From Lachnospiraceae bacterium (GTDB lineage Bacteria; Bacillota; Clostridia; Lachnospirales; Lachnospiraceae), in the NCBI GenBank assembly GCA_015057515.1, contig SVED01000001.1:1-64000 (forward strand): a stretch of DNA of 64,000 bases. The letters run 5' to 3'. The notes under the pieces were generated by a model that saw only the letters and a program-made list of their open reading frames with translations, did not search any database and was not told the origin of the DNA. The position numbers were made by a program, and so were the translations under genes. Shown in pieces: positions 8,772-16,272 of this stretch; positions within the stretch are counted from its first letter, which is position 1, and each line of letters starts with the position of its first letter.

Positions 8772-9497
8772 ATGGCAAATAATAAAGTTGAGAGAGCAAT
8801 TATAATGGCTGCCGGGAAAGGGGATCGAATGAGACCACTCACAAATGAAGTGCCTAAGCCTATGGTAAAAGTCAATGGTACAAGAATGATAGATACCGTA
8901 ATTAAAGGATTGCTTAATAACAAAATTACAGAAATCTATGTTGTGGTTGGTTACATGAAGGAGAAATTTTATGAACTTAGGGAAACCTATCCTGAGATAC
9001 AGTTTATAGAAAATCCATATTTTGATGTATGTAACAATATATCATCCCTATACGTCGCAAGGGAGCATATAGAAAACGCCATTATATTAGATGGAGATCA
9101 AGTCATATATAATGATGAGGTGCTTAAAAAAGATTTTGAAAAATCCGGATACAATGCTGTTTGGACTGACTGTGAAACCAATGAGTGGTTGATGCAGGTT
9201 GAAGAAGATAGCGTAACATCCTGTAGCAGAACCGGTGGTAAAGGCGGCTGGCAGTTGTACAGTGTGTCCAGATGGAGTAAAGAGGATGCAGAAAAATTAA
9301 AACGATATGTGGAAATAGAATTTATAGATAAGGAAAATAGAGACATATATTGGGATGATGTAGCCATGTTCCTGCATTTTGATGAATTTGATTTGGGAAT
9401 ACAAAAAATGCAGAGTGGGGATGTTAAAGAAATTGACAGCTTAGAAGAACTGGTTGATATTGATAAAAACTATAAAGAGTATTTGATGAAGGAGTAA
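8772..9497 (+). CDS. Second LicC-like nucleotidyltransferase
   Basis: This 241-residue stand-alone nucleotidyltransferase resembles CTP:phosphocholine cytidylyltransferase. It shows RAIIMAAGKGDRMRPLT (nucleotide-binding loop), VPKPMVKVNG, EIYVVVGYMKEKF, and ILDGDQVIY with the metal-binding acidic residues. It starts immediately after the stop of the fusion gene, with GGAG about ten bases upstream, and ends 3 bp before the transporter gene, so it is clearly in the same operon. Two cytidylyltransferase domains in one operon suggest either redundancy or a second phospho-alcohol substrate such as phosphoethanolamine; the sequence does not decide. Confidence 0.85.
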   Translation: MANNKVERAIIMAAGKGDRMRPLTNEVPKPMVKVNGTRMIDTVIKGLLNNKITEIYVVVGYMKEKFYELRETYPEIQFIENPYFDVCNNISSLYVAREHIENAIILDGDQVIYNDEVLKKDFEKSGYNAVWTDCETNEWLMQVEEDSVTSCSRTGGKGGWQLYSVSRWSKEDAEKLKRYVEIEFIDKENRDIYWDDVAMFLHFDEFDLGIQKMQSGDVKEIDSLEELVDIDKNYKEYLMKE

Positions 9498-9500
9498 GAG

Positions 9501-11027
9501 ATGGGAACAAAAAATGAAAAAAAGAGAAAAATTGACTGGATTATAACTGTAGTTCCAGTTGTAATTATTGTAGGATTAGCAATTTTATTCTTTGTATTTC
9601 CTACACAGTCAAACAATGTTTTAAGTGATGTAAGATTCTTTTTGGGAGATACTTTAGGTACATATTATTTAGTGATTGGATTAGGTATTTTCCTTATATC
9701 GATTTTCTTAGCTACATCTAAGTATGGAAATATTGTTCTTGGTGGAAAGGATGAGAAGCCTAAATATTCATTCTTTACATGGGGAGCAATGATGTTTACC
9801 TGTGGATTAGCAGCAGATATACTTTTTTATTCATTCTCTGAATGGATTTTATATGCAACAGATCCACATATTGCAGAGCTTGGAAGTGTTCAGGACTGGG
9901 CTAGTGTTTTCCCACTATTTCACTGGAGCTTTATTCCATGGGCATTTTATCTTGTATTAGCTGTTGCCTTTGGTTTTATGCTTCATGTTAGAAAAAGACA
10001 TCGTCAAAAATATTCAGAGGCATGTAGACCTATTCTTGGTAAGCACACAGATGGTGTGGCAGGCCGAGTTATAGATTTGTTGGCTGTTTTTGCTTTGTTA
10101 GCCGGAACTGCTACAACCTTTAGTGTAGCAACACCACTTATGGCAAGTGTAATAAATAAGCTTTTTGGTGTTAGCCTTAATACAACTATGGTCACAATAG
10201 TTATCTTAGTTATAACATGTATTATATATACATACACATTACTTCATGGATTTAAAGGAATTGGTATATTAGCAAAGCTTTGTATGTATATGTTCTTCGG
10301 GTTACTCTTATTTGTTTTTATATTTGGTGGAGAGGCAGGATATATTATAGATACAGGAGTTGCTTCTCTCGGTAGAATGATACAAAACTTCTTTGGATTA
10401 GCAACTGAGACCGACCCACTTAGAAACACATCCTTCCCACAGAATTGGACTATATATTACTGGGCATATTGGATGGTATGGTGTGTTGCGACACCATTCT
10501 TCATAGGAAACATATCAAGAGGAAGAACTATAAAGCAGACTATAATAGGTGGATATGTCTTTGGAGTTGGTTCAACATTAGTAAGTTTTATCGTTTTAGG
10601 AAATTACTCACTTGGTAAGCAGCTCAAAGGTGGAGTTGATTTTATAACATCATTTAGCGAGACTGGTGACTTGTATGAATTAATTACGAATATTATTGAT
10701 ACTTTACCATGTGCACCTTTTGTGCTCGTGTTACTGTTGCTGACTATGGTGGCATTTTACGCCACATCCTTTGATTCTATAGCATATACGGCATCTTGCT
10801 ACTGTTATAATAATCTTGATGAAAATGAACAACCACACAAGTTAATTCAGTTAATGTGGTGTATATTATTAATTGTATTGCCTATAGCATTACTTTTCTC
10901 AGAAAGCTCAATGAGCAATATCCAATCTGTAAGTATAATTGCTGCATTCCCAATTGGAATTGTAATGATATTTATAATTTCAAGTTTTATGAAAGATGCA
11001 AAACAATATATGATTTCTGATAAGTAA
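9501..11027 (+). CDS. BCCT-family transporter, probable choline uptake
   Basis: BCCT proteins import choline, betaine or carnitine with sodium or protons, or exchange them. The 508-residue protein has about 12 membrane spans, beginning at residue 13, and the family region around NWTIYYWAYWMVWC followed by GNISRGRTIKQ, near residues 315-345. The early segment FTWGAMMFTCGLAADILFYS is also typical. The usual tryptophan pattern in the signature is slightly altered (WAYW). AAGGAG precedes the start. It is the last gene of the choline operon and a terminator follows. Choline as substrate is inferred from the LicA/LicC neighbours. Confidence 0.9.
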   Translation: MGTKNEKKRKIDWIITVVPVVIIVGLAILFFVFPTQSNNVLSDVRFFLGDTLGTYYLVIGLGIFLISIFLATSKYGNIVLGGKDEKPKYSFFTWGAMMFTCGLAADILFYSFSEWILYATDPHIAELGSVQDWASVFPLFHWSFIPWAFYLVLAVAFGFMLHVRKRHRQKYSEACRPILGKHTDGVAGRVIDLLAVFALLAGTATTFSVATPLMASVINKLFGVSLNTTMVTIVILVITCIIYTYTLLHGFKGIGILAKLCMYMFFGLLLFVFIFGGEAGYIIDTGVASLGRMIQNFFGLATETDPLRNTSFPQNWTIYYWAYWMVWCVATPFFIGNISRGRTIKQTIIGGYVFGVGSTLVSFIVLGNYSLGKQLKGGVDFITSFSETGDLYELITNIIDTLPCAPFVLVLLLLTMVAFYATSFDSIAYTASCYCYNNLDENEQPHKLIQLMWCILLIVLPIALLFSESSMSNIQSVSIIAAFPIGIVMIFIISSFMKDAKQYMISDK

Positions 11028-11040
11028 AATATAGTTAATG

Positions 11041-11072
11041 AGGGTCTGGCATTTAGCCGGACCCTTTATTTT
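11041..11072 (+). terminator. Intrinsic terminator of the choline operon
   Basis: AGGGTCTGGC pairs with GCCGGACCCT across a four-base loop, followed by TTTATTTTCTTT. It lies 13 bp after the BCCT stop. Confidence 0.8.
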
Positions 11073-11100
11073 CTTTCCCTGTTTTTAGCGTGCGATTTCA

Positions 11101-11129
11101 TTGACAAAATATGACTAAATAGGTATAGT
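11101..11129 (+). promoter_or_regulatory. Promoter of the first CAP-repeat protein gene
   Basis: TTGACA, 17 bases, TATAGT. The same pair of hexamers and spacing occurs before the next CAP gene at 12459-12487, suggesting common regulation. Confidence 0.75.
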
Positions 11130-11166
11130 TTAATTATAGATTTTGCGGAAGAAGGAGGACTTGAAT

Positions 11167-12363
11167 ATGAAGAATTTTAAGACAAATTTTTCAAGGTTTT
11201 TCGGATTATTTTTTCTAAGTATCTGTTTTGTACTTTTTTGTTATGAGGCGCCTGTTGCTTTTGCGGAAGAAGAGCAGGATCCTTATCTTGTAGAAGATGA
11301 CATTACAGGTTACTGCGATTATGAGCAAGCCTATGAAGTTCTGGCATATGTTAACGTAGAACGTCAAAAGGCAGGACTTAACACTCTTACTATGGACAAG
11401 GAGCTTATGGAGGCAGCCATGCTTCGTTGCGCAGAGATAGTGATAAATTTTGATCATACTCGCCCTGACGGAACAAGATGTTTCACTGTAAGTGATCGAG
11501 CCTATGGCGAGAATATTGCATACGGTCATACAGATTCGTATGATGTTATGTATCGCAATTCTTATGGTGTTGGTTTTATGTATTCACAGGGACATAAAGA
11601 TAACATTTTAAATGAACGTTGGAATTGTGCAGGTATAGGCTGTATCAAGTACAATGGCAGATATTATTGGTGTCAGTTATTTAGTGGATATCAGGCTATA
11701 ACTACCACCAAACCAACTAATGCTAATCGTACTTTTTCTGTAGTAGCCAGTGCTTCGTTTTTCGCACCGGGTTGGCAGTATGGCGGCGGTGATTGGTATT
11801 ATATTTATTCGGATTATTCACTTAAGTCTGGCTGGCAGATGTTAGGCGGCAAGTGGTACTATATGAATAGCAATTATCAGATGCAGACTGGTTGGATTTG
11901 TGATGGTGGCAAGTGGTATTACACTAACTCTAGCGGCGAGATGGTTACTGGCTGGGTATATACCGGAGGAAAATGGTACTATATGAATTCCTCAGGAGCA
12001 ATGCAGACCGGCTGGGTATATACCGGAGGAAAATGGTACTATATGAATTCCTCAGGAGCAATGCAGACCGGCTGGATATACACTGGAGGGAAATGGTACT
12101 ATATGAATTCCTCAGGAGCAATGCAGACTGGCTGGGTATCTATTGGAGGAAAGTGGTACTATATGAATTCTTCGGGAGAAATGCAGACTGGTTGGGTATA
12201 TACTGGAGGCAAATGGTACTATATGGATTCCTCAGGAGTAATGCAGACTGGTTGGAAATATGTAGGAGATAAGTGCTATTATTTCTATGCTAATGGAGCT
12301 ATGGCTGCAAATACATATGTAGAAGGTTACTACCTAAATCCTAGTGGAGTTTGGATTCCATAG
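11167..12363 (+). CDS. Secreted CAP-domain protein with choline-binding repeats
   Basis: The 398-residue protein has a signal peptide (hydrophobic 13-26, cleavage near AFA|EEE), a CAP/SCP domain (about residues 45-180; NVERQKAGLNTLTMDKEL, FDHTRPDGTRCF, YGENIAYG, GHKDNIL), and about nine C-terminal 20-residue repeats of the GW...GGKWYYMNSSGAMQT type, ending in GYYLNPSGVWIP. Such repeats bind choline in pneumococcal surface proteins, so the protein probably docks on phosphocholine-bearing glycan. Compared with its neighbour, the CAP2-like stretch has lost the usual tryptophan (YRNSYGVGFMYSQGHK). The track starts at TTG 11143, but AAGGAGG at 11152-11158 points to ATG 11167. Confidence 0.9.
   Translation: MKNFKTNFSRFFGLFFLSICFVLFCYEAPVAFAEEEQDPYLVEDDITGYCDYEQAYEVLAYVNVERQKAGLNTLTMDKELMEAAMLRCAEIVINFDHTRPDGTRCFTVSDRAYGENIAYGHTDSYDVMYRNSYGVGFMYSQGHKDNILNERWNCAGIGCIKYNGRYYWCQLFSGYQAITTTKPTNANRTFSVVASASFFAPGWQYGGGDWYYIYSDYSLKSGWQMLGGKWYYMNSNYQMQTGWICDGGKWYYTNSSGEMVTGWVYTGGKWYYMNSSGAMQTGWVYTGGKWYYMNSSGAMQTGWIYTGGKWYYMNSSGAMQTGWVSIGGKWYYMNSSGEMQTGWVYTGGKWYYMDSSGVMQTGWKYVGDKCYYFYANGAMAANTYVEGYYLNPSGVWIP
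11890..12250 (+). repeat. 60-bp coding tandem repeats (choline-binding modules)
   Basis: Six consecutive 60-bp units encode the repeat modules. Two successive units are identical across 11949-12060 apart from the preceding junction, and the others differ by a few bases. This is tandem coding repetition without spacers, so not CRISPR. Unit number could vary in frame by recombination. Confidence 0.9.
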
Positions 12364-12389
12364 TATTTGATCAAATATAAAATATAGCA

Positions 12390-12432
12390 ACACCTTCAAT
12401 GTTATATTCTTAATGCATTGAAGGTGTTTTTG
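12390..12432 (+). terminator. Intrinsic terminator
   Basis: ACACCTTCAATG pairs with CATTGAAGGTGT and is followed by TTTTTGTGTG, 26 bp after the CAP-repeat gene stop. Confidence 0.85.
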
Positions 12433-12458
12433 TGTGTTTAAGGACTTGCAGTGGTGAA

Positions 12459-12487
12459 TTGACAAATATGAATGGACTTTGTATAGT
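12459..12487 (+). promoter_or_regulatory. Promoter of the LRR-CAP-repeat protein gene
   Basis: TTGACA, 17 bases, TATAGT, about 48 bases before ATG 12535. Confidence 0.75.
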
Positions 12488-12534
12488 TGTTATTAAGGAG
12501 AATGTGTACAAATTACAAGAAGAGGAGGAACTAT

Positions 12535-14931
12535 ATGAAGAGGATATTAAACAAATATTTTAAACAGTTTGGTATTTTGATTACTGCTTTTTGTCTGGCG
12601 ATATTTTTGAACTGTGTTCCTGTCTATGCCGGTGAGATTGGCGAGGCAGAGCAGAAAGAAGCAGATGGTGAAATACCACAGCGACCATCAGGATATATTG
12701 TTGATGGGGATGTAGACTATGATACTGAAGTTGCGGCAGCTCAGCGGGGAAACACTACAATTACAAATACTTACACAGTTAGCGACACCATAACCGCAGA
12801 GCTGGATTCCGATGGTGTTCTTACTATCAGAGGATACGGAGCTATAAATGCTGCTGATAATGGTTATCCTGTGTGGTATAGTCAGCGCAGTAAGATAAAA
12901 GAAGTTATTATTATATCTGATACCAGCGTCTCTCCACAGGGTATTCATACAATTGGAGATTCTGCATTCTATTATTGTTCTTATCTCACAAAGATAACTA
13001 TACCTTCAACAGTAACCACCATAGGTGATGGTGCTTTTGCAAATACATCCCTCATTACTATTGAAGGAATGGAAGGTGTTAAAACTTTTGGTGAATATGC
13101 TTTTCAAGGTGCAGATATGACGAGCTTTACTTTCCCTAAGAGCACCACAACAATTGGCAATTATATATTTTATAATGCAACTAGTTTGTCATCTATATAT
13201 ATCCCTGCATCTGTAACATCTATGGGACCAGTCTCCTATGGTAGTACAGCCGTGGAGATAAATGTAGATAGTGCTAACACAACTTATTCTTCCTCGGATG
13301 GAGTGTTATTTAATAAGAAAAAGACTGAATTATTGGATTATCCAAAGTATAAGACAAACACTTCTTATACTATTCCATCTACCGTAACATCTATATCAGC
13401 TTATTGTTTTTATAATCAGAAATATTTGACATCAGTTACAGTACCATCTTCTGTAACAAGTATAGGTACATATGCATTTGCGTATATGCCTTCATTGAAG
13501 TCTTTGACAATACCATCCAGTGTTACCAAAATGGATTGGGGTGTGTGTAATGAAAACGAAGCAATGGAAACCTTTACTTGCTATGCAAAGGTTGAAACAA
13601 CCCCAGGATATATGTGTGGTGGTTGTGATGCATTGACAAAGGTAGTTATAGATGGTCCTAAAAAATTGAGTTACGGTGAATTTGAAGGTTGTACAAAATT
13701 GACAGACGTTTCTCTTTCCAAAACGGTAACAGAAATAGGCAATATGGCATTTTACGGTTGTACTAGCTTAAAGAATATACATTTTCCTGTTTCCATTAGA
13801 AAGATATATAAGAGTGCTTTTACAAATACATTAGTGAGTGATTTTCCAGAATATCTTACTGATACAAATAGCGAAATGTATCAGTTGGTTTATAAAAAGA
13901 GCGTAACCGGAACCTGCAACTATGAAGAAGCTTTCGATGTGTTAGAACTGGTTAATGAAGAAAGAAAGGCAGCAGGTTTGAGCCCTCTTACAATGGATAA
14001 AGATTTGTTAGAGGCGGCTATGTTAAGAGCAGCGGAAACTAGCATAATCTTTTCTCATACAAGACCTGATGGAAGCTCATGCATGACTGCATGTGATAAA
14101 ATGTGGGGCGAAAATATTGCTTGGGGATATGCTTCGGCAGAGTCTGCTATGTCTGCATGGATGAATTCGTCAGGCCATAAGGGTAATATATTGGGAAGTG
14201 GCTATACTTCAATAGGTATAGGTTGTTACAACGGCTTTTATTGGGTGCAGTGTTTTGGTAATGGAGATGTAGTAGCAGCTACAGAACAGGCAGATTCTAC
14301 CAGAACCTTCAGCGTAAATATGTCAATAGAAGATCCGGGTTGGTATTTAATCAATAATGGTTGGTATTATTTTTACAAGGATTTGTCTCTCAAAACAGGA
14401 TGGCAGATGATAGATGGTAAATGGTATTTCATGAATGAAAATGCCAAGATGCAGACTGGTTGGGTAAATGATGGAGGCAAGTGGTACTATATGAATTCCT
14501 CAGGAGCAATGCAGACTGGTTGGATATATACTGGAGGTAAGTGGTATTACATGAATTCTTCGGGAGCAATGCAGACCGGTTGGGTATATACCGGAGGCAA
14601 GTGGTATTATATGAATTCCTCAGGAGCAATGCAGACTGGTTGGGTATCTACTGGAGGCAAATGGTATTATATGAATTCCTCAGGAGCGATGCAGACCGGT
14701 TGGGTAAATGATGGAGGCAAGTGGTACTACCTGGACGCTTCGGGAGCAATGCAAACAGGCTGGCTCAATATTAAAGGTATATGGTATTATACAAATGCTT
14801 CGGGCGCAATGGTTACTGGATGGCAGTATATTGATGGAAAGTGTTATTACTTCTATTCAGGGGGAGCAATGGCATACAGTACTTATGTAGAGGGCTATTA
14901 TCTGGATGCCAGCGGAGCATGGGTTAAATAA
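12535..14931 (+). CDS. Secreted BspA-like LRR + CAP protein with choline-binding repeats
   Basis: The 798-residue product has a signal peptide (cleavage near VYA|GEI), a BspA-like LRR_5 region at about 90-440 (repeats such as LTKITIPSTVTTIGDGAF), a CAP domain at about 450-590 (VNEERKAAGLSPLTMDKDL, SHTRPDGSSCMT, WGENIAWGY, AWMNSSGHKGNIL), then about nine 20-residue choline-binding-type repeats. BspA-like repeats usually mediate surface contacts; CAP domains are extracellular and have varied or unknown function. It is a longer paralogue of the previous gene, sharing its promoter type and repeat DNA. GAGGAGG precedes ATG 12535; the track's start at 12487 overlaps the promoter and is rejected. 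Confidence 0.9.
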   Translation: MKRILNKYFKQFGILITAFCLAIFLNCVPVYAGEIGEAEQKEADGEIPQRPSGYIVDGDVDYDTEVAAAQRGNTTITNTYTVSDTITAELDSDGVLTIRGYGAINAADNGYPVWYSQRSKIKEVIIISDTSVSPQGIHTIGDSAFYYCSYLTKITIPSTVTTIGDGAFANTSLITIEGMEGVKTFGEYAFQGADMTSFTFPKSTTTIGNYIFYNATSLSSIYIPASVTSMGPVSYGSTAVEINVDSANTTYSSSDGVLFNKKKTELLDYPKYKTNTSYTIPSTVTSISAYCFYNQKYLTSVTVPSSVTSIGTYAFAYMPSLKSLTIPSSVTKMDWGVCNENEAMETFTCYAKVETTPGYMCGGCDALTKVVIDGPKKLSYGEFEGCTKLTDVSLSKTVTEIGNMAFYGCTSLKNIHFPVSIRKIYKSAFTNTLVSDFPEYLTDTNSEMYQLVYKKSVTGTCNYEEAFDVLELVNEERKAAGLSPLTMDKDLLEAAMLRAAETSIIFSHTRPDGSSCMTACDKMWGENIAWGYASAESAMSAWMNSSGHKGNILGSGYTSIGIGCYNGFYWVQCFGNGDVVAATEQADSTRTFSVNMSIEDPGWYLINNGWYYFYKDLSLKTGWQMIDGKWYFMNENAKMQTGWVNDGGKWYYMNSSGAMQTGWIYTGGKWYYMNSSGAMQTGWVYTGGKWYYMNSSGAMQTGWVSTGGKWYYMNSSGAMQTGWVNDGGKWYYLDASGAMQTGWLNIKGIWYYTNASGAMVTGWQYIDGKCYYFYSGGAMAYSTYVEGYYLDASGAWVK
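14440..14820 (+). repeat. 60-bp coding tandem repeats (choline-binding modules)
   Basis: Successive 60-bp units encode GGKWYYMNSSGAMQTGW modules and match those of the preceding gene closely, e.g. the shared ATGAATTCCTCAGGAGCAAT. This gives direct homology for exchange between the two genes. Confidence 0.88.
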
Positions 14932-14942
14932 TTAGATATCAG

Positions 14943-14981
14943 AAACACTGTACATGTAATTTATGTGTACAGTGTTTTTTT
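14943..14981 (+). terminator. Intrinsic terminator
   Basis: AACACTGTACATG pairs with GTACAGTGTT (short loop with ATTTAT), followed by a run of seven T. It lies just after the LRR-CAP gene. Confidence 0.85.
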
Positions 14982-14982
14982 A

Positions 14983-15011
14983 TTGACAATTCATATATAG
15001 TATGATACGCT
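14983..15011 (+). promoter_or_regulatory. Possible promoter of the PD-(D/E)XK-family gene
   Basis: TTGACA is exact, but the best -10 at 17 bases is TACGCT, a poor match. A long leader of about 150 bases would follow. The 14932-15165 gap holds nothing else recognised apart from the terminator. Confidence 0.3.
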
Positions 15012-15165
15012 ATGTGTAGCATATTTCTGTTGTTCAATATTTCATTAGTGGCAACTGTTCTAGTTGCAAGATTCAAAGAAATCTATGCTAAAAATCACAA
15101 CACAAATAGCAGGGGATTTCACTGAACACACAAAGAATTCTCCTGCAGAGAAAGGAGAATTTATT

Positions 15166-16200
15166 ATGAAACAAGAAAATTATGCTGAGGAATTAACGCC
15201 TCAAGAACTTGAGGCGAGATATGAAAATCTGACTATTAGTGATGATTTCATATTTTGCAAGGTTATGCAAGAAAAGGATAACTGCATTGGTATGTTACAG
15301 TGTCTCACCGGGGTGGATGTTTCGGGAGATATATTTGTAAATAGTCAGCAGACGGTAAAACTGGCTATTGATGGAAAGGGTGTCAGATATGACATATACG
15401 TCGAAGATGGTGGAAAAGCAATGTTTGATACGGAAATGCAACGTAGTAAGGATAAGCAGGTGTTGTCAAAACGTTCGCGATTTTATCAGGGGTTAATGGA
15501 TCTGAAGTTTCTGGAGATGGGTGATGAGTACTGCAATTTAGCAGATAGTTACGTTATATTTATTTGTACTTACGATCCTTTTGGTAAGGGACTGTATTGT
15601 TATGAATTTGAAAATAATTGTCCAGGTTTTAAGGAAATATCCAATACAGCTTTGGGTGATGGACGTAAGATTCTTATATATAATACAAAGGGTACTGTAG
15701 TAAATGTAAAAGAGAATACGTTAAACTTTCTTAGATTTATTGAAGGAGGGGAGGCTTTAGATGACTTTACCAATAGACTTCAAAAAGCTGTAACAAGGGC
15801 CAAAATAAACAGGGAATGGAAGGTGGAATATATGAAAACCTATGCACATTATGTAGATGCTAAACGGGCCGGACGAGAAGAAGGGTTAGAGATCGGACGA
15901 GAAGAAGGCTTTGAGATTGGGCGAGCAGAAGGGCGAGCAGAAGGGCGAGCAGAAGGGCGAGCAGAAGGACGAGCAGAAGGACGAGAAGAAGGAAAAGTAC
16001 TAGGGAAATATATGACAATTATCGAATTTGTATGTCGTAAGTTGAAAAAAGGAATGGAAGCAAAAGAGATAGCCAAAGAACTTGAGGAAGATGAAAATTT
16101 CATAAAAAACATATGTAGTCTTGCAAAAAAATATGAATCTGATTACGACGTAGAAGAAATATATAATGAATTTTCAAAAATACATATTCAAAATCAATAG
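15166..16200 (+). CDS. Rpn-like PD-(D/E)XK nuclease family transposase protein
   Basis: The 344-residue protein matches the Rpn/PD-(D/E)XK nuclease family transposase group, often present in many copies in Firmicutes genomes and linked to recombination. The N-terminal half has LTISDDFIFCKVM, then GVRYDIYVEDGGKAMFDTEMQR, a D...E-x-Q nuclease core, then KRSRFYQGLMD. Residues about 230-275 are a charged GRAEGRAEG repeat tract, followed by a helical tail (MEAKEIAKELEEDENFI). AAAGGAG precedes ATG 15166; the track's earlier TTG start is not supported. There are no flanking inverted repeats, so it is not called an insertion sequence. It interrupts the repeat-protein series between CAP and giant members. 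Confidence 0.82.
   Translation: MKQENYAEELTPQELEARYENLTISDDFIFCKVMQEKDNCIGMLQCLTGVDVSGDIFVNSQQTVKLAIDGKGVRYDIYVEDGGKAMFDTEMQRSKDKQVLSKRSRFYQGLMDLKFLEMGDEYCNLADSYVIFICTYDPFGKGLYCYEFENNCPGFKEISNTALGDGRKILIYNTKGTVVNVKENTLNFLRFIEGGEALDDFTNRLQKAVTRAKINREWKVEYMKTYAHYVDAKRAGREEGLEIGREEGFEIGRAEGRAEGRAEGRAEGRAEGREEGKVLGKYMTIIEFVCRKLKKGMEAKEIAKELEEDENFIKNICSLAKKYESDYDVEEIYNEFSKIHIQNQ
15871..15990 (+). repeat. In-frame 24-bp and 12-bp minisatellite
   Basis: Two 24-bp units (15871-15918, GGACGAGAAGAAGG...) are followed by six 12-bp units (15919-15990); the first four read GGGCGAGCAGAA exactly. Both periods are multiples of three, so copy-number change keeps the frame and only alters the length of the charged linker. 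Confidence 0.9.
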
Positions 16201-16210
16201 GGGTTATTCG

Positions 16211-16239
16211 TTGAATATTTCAAAGATAATTGATATAAT
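16211..16239 (+). promoter_or_regulatory. Promoter of the first giant repeat protein
   Basis: TTGAAT, 17 bases, TATAAT, located between the Rpn-like gene and the giant repeat gene. No terminator separates the two genes. Confidence 0.7.
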
Positions 16240-16272
16240 GAGGATACGGTTAATATGTAAAGGAGGTACGAC

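Noticed and set aside
11890-12250. Possible CRISPR array because of regular 60-bp repeats
   Set aside because: Units are contiguous, in-frame coding repeats without unique spacers, and no cas genes are present.
11973-12272. 99-residue repetitive ORF (VLYEFLRSNADRLG...)
   Set aside because: It is the +1 frame of the 60-bp repeats of the CAP protein; the main frame has signal peptide, domain and repeats.
15849-16112. Minus-strand ORF rich in RPSARPSA
   Set aside because: Antisense reading of the 12-bp minisatellite within the Rpn-like gene; low-complexity artefact.
15064-16200. Insertion sequence around the Rpn-like gene
   Set aside because: No terminal inverted repeats or target duplications were recognised; only the nuclease-like gene is called.
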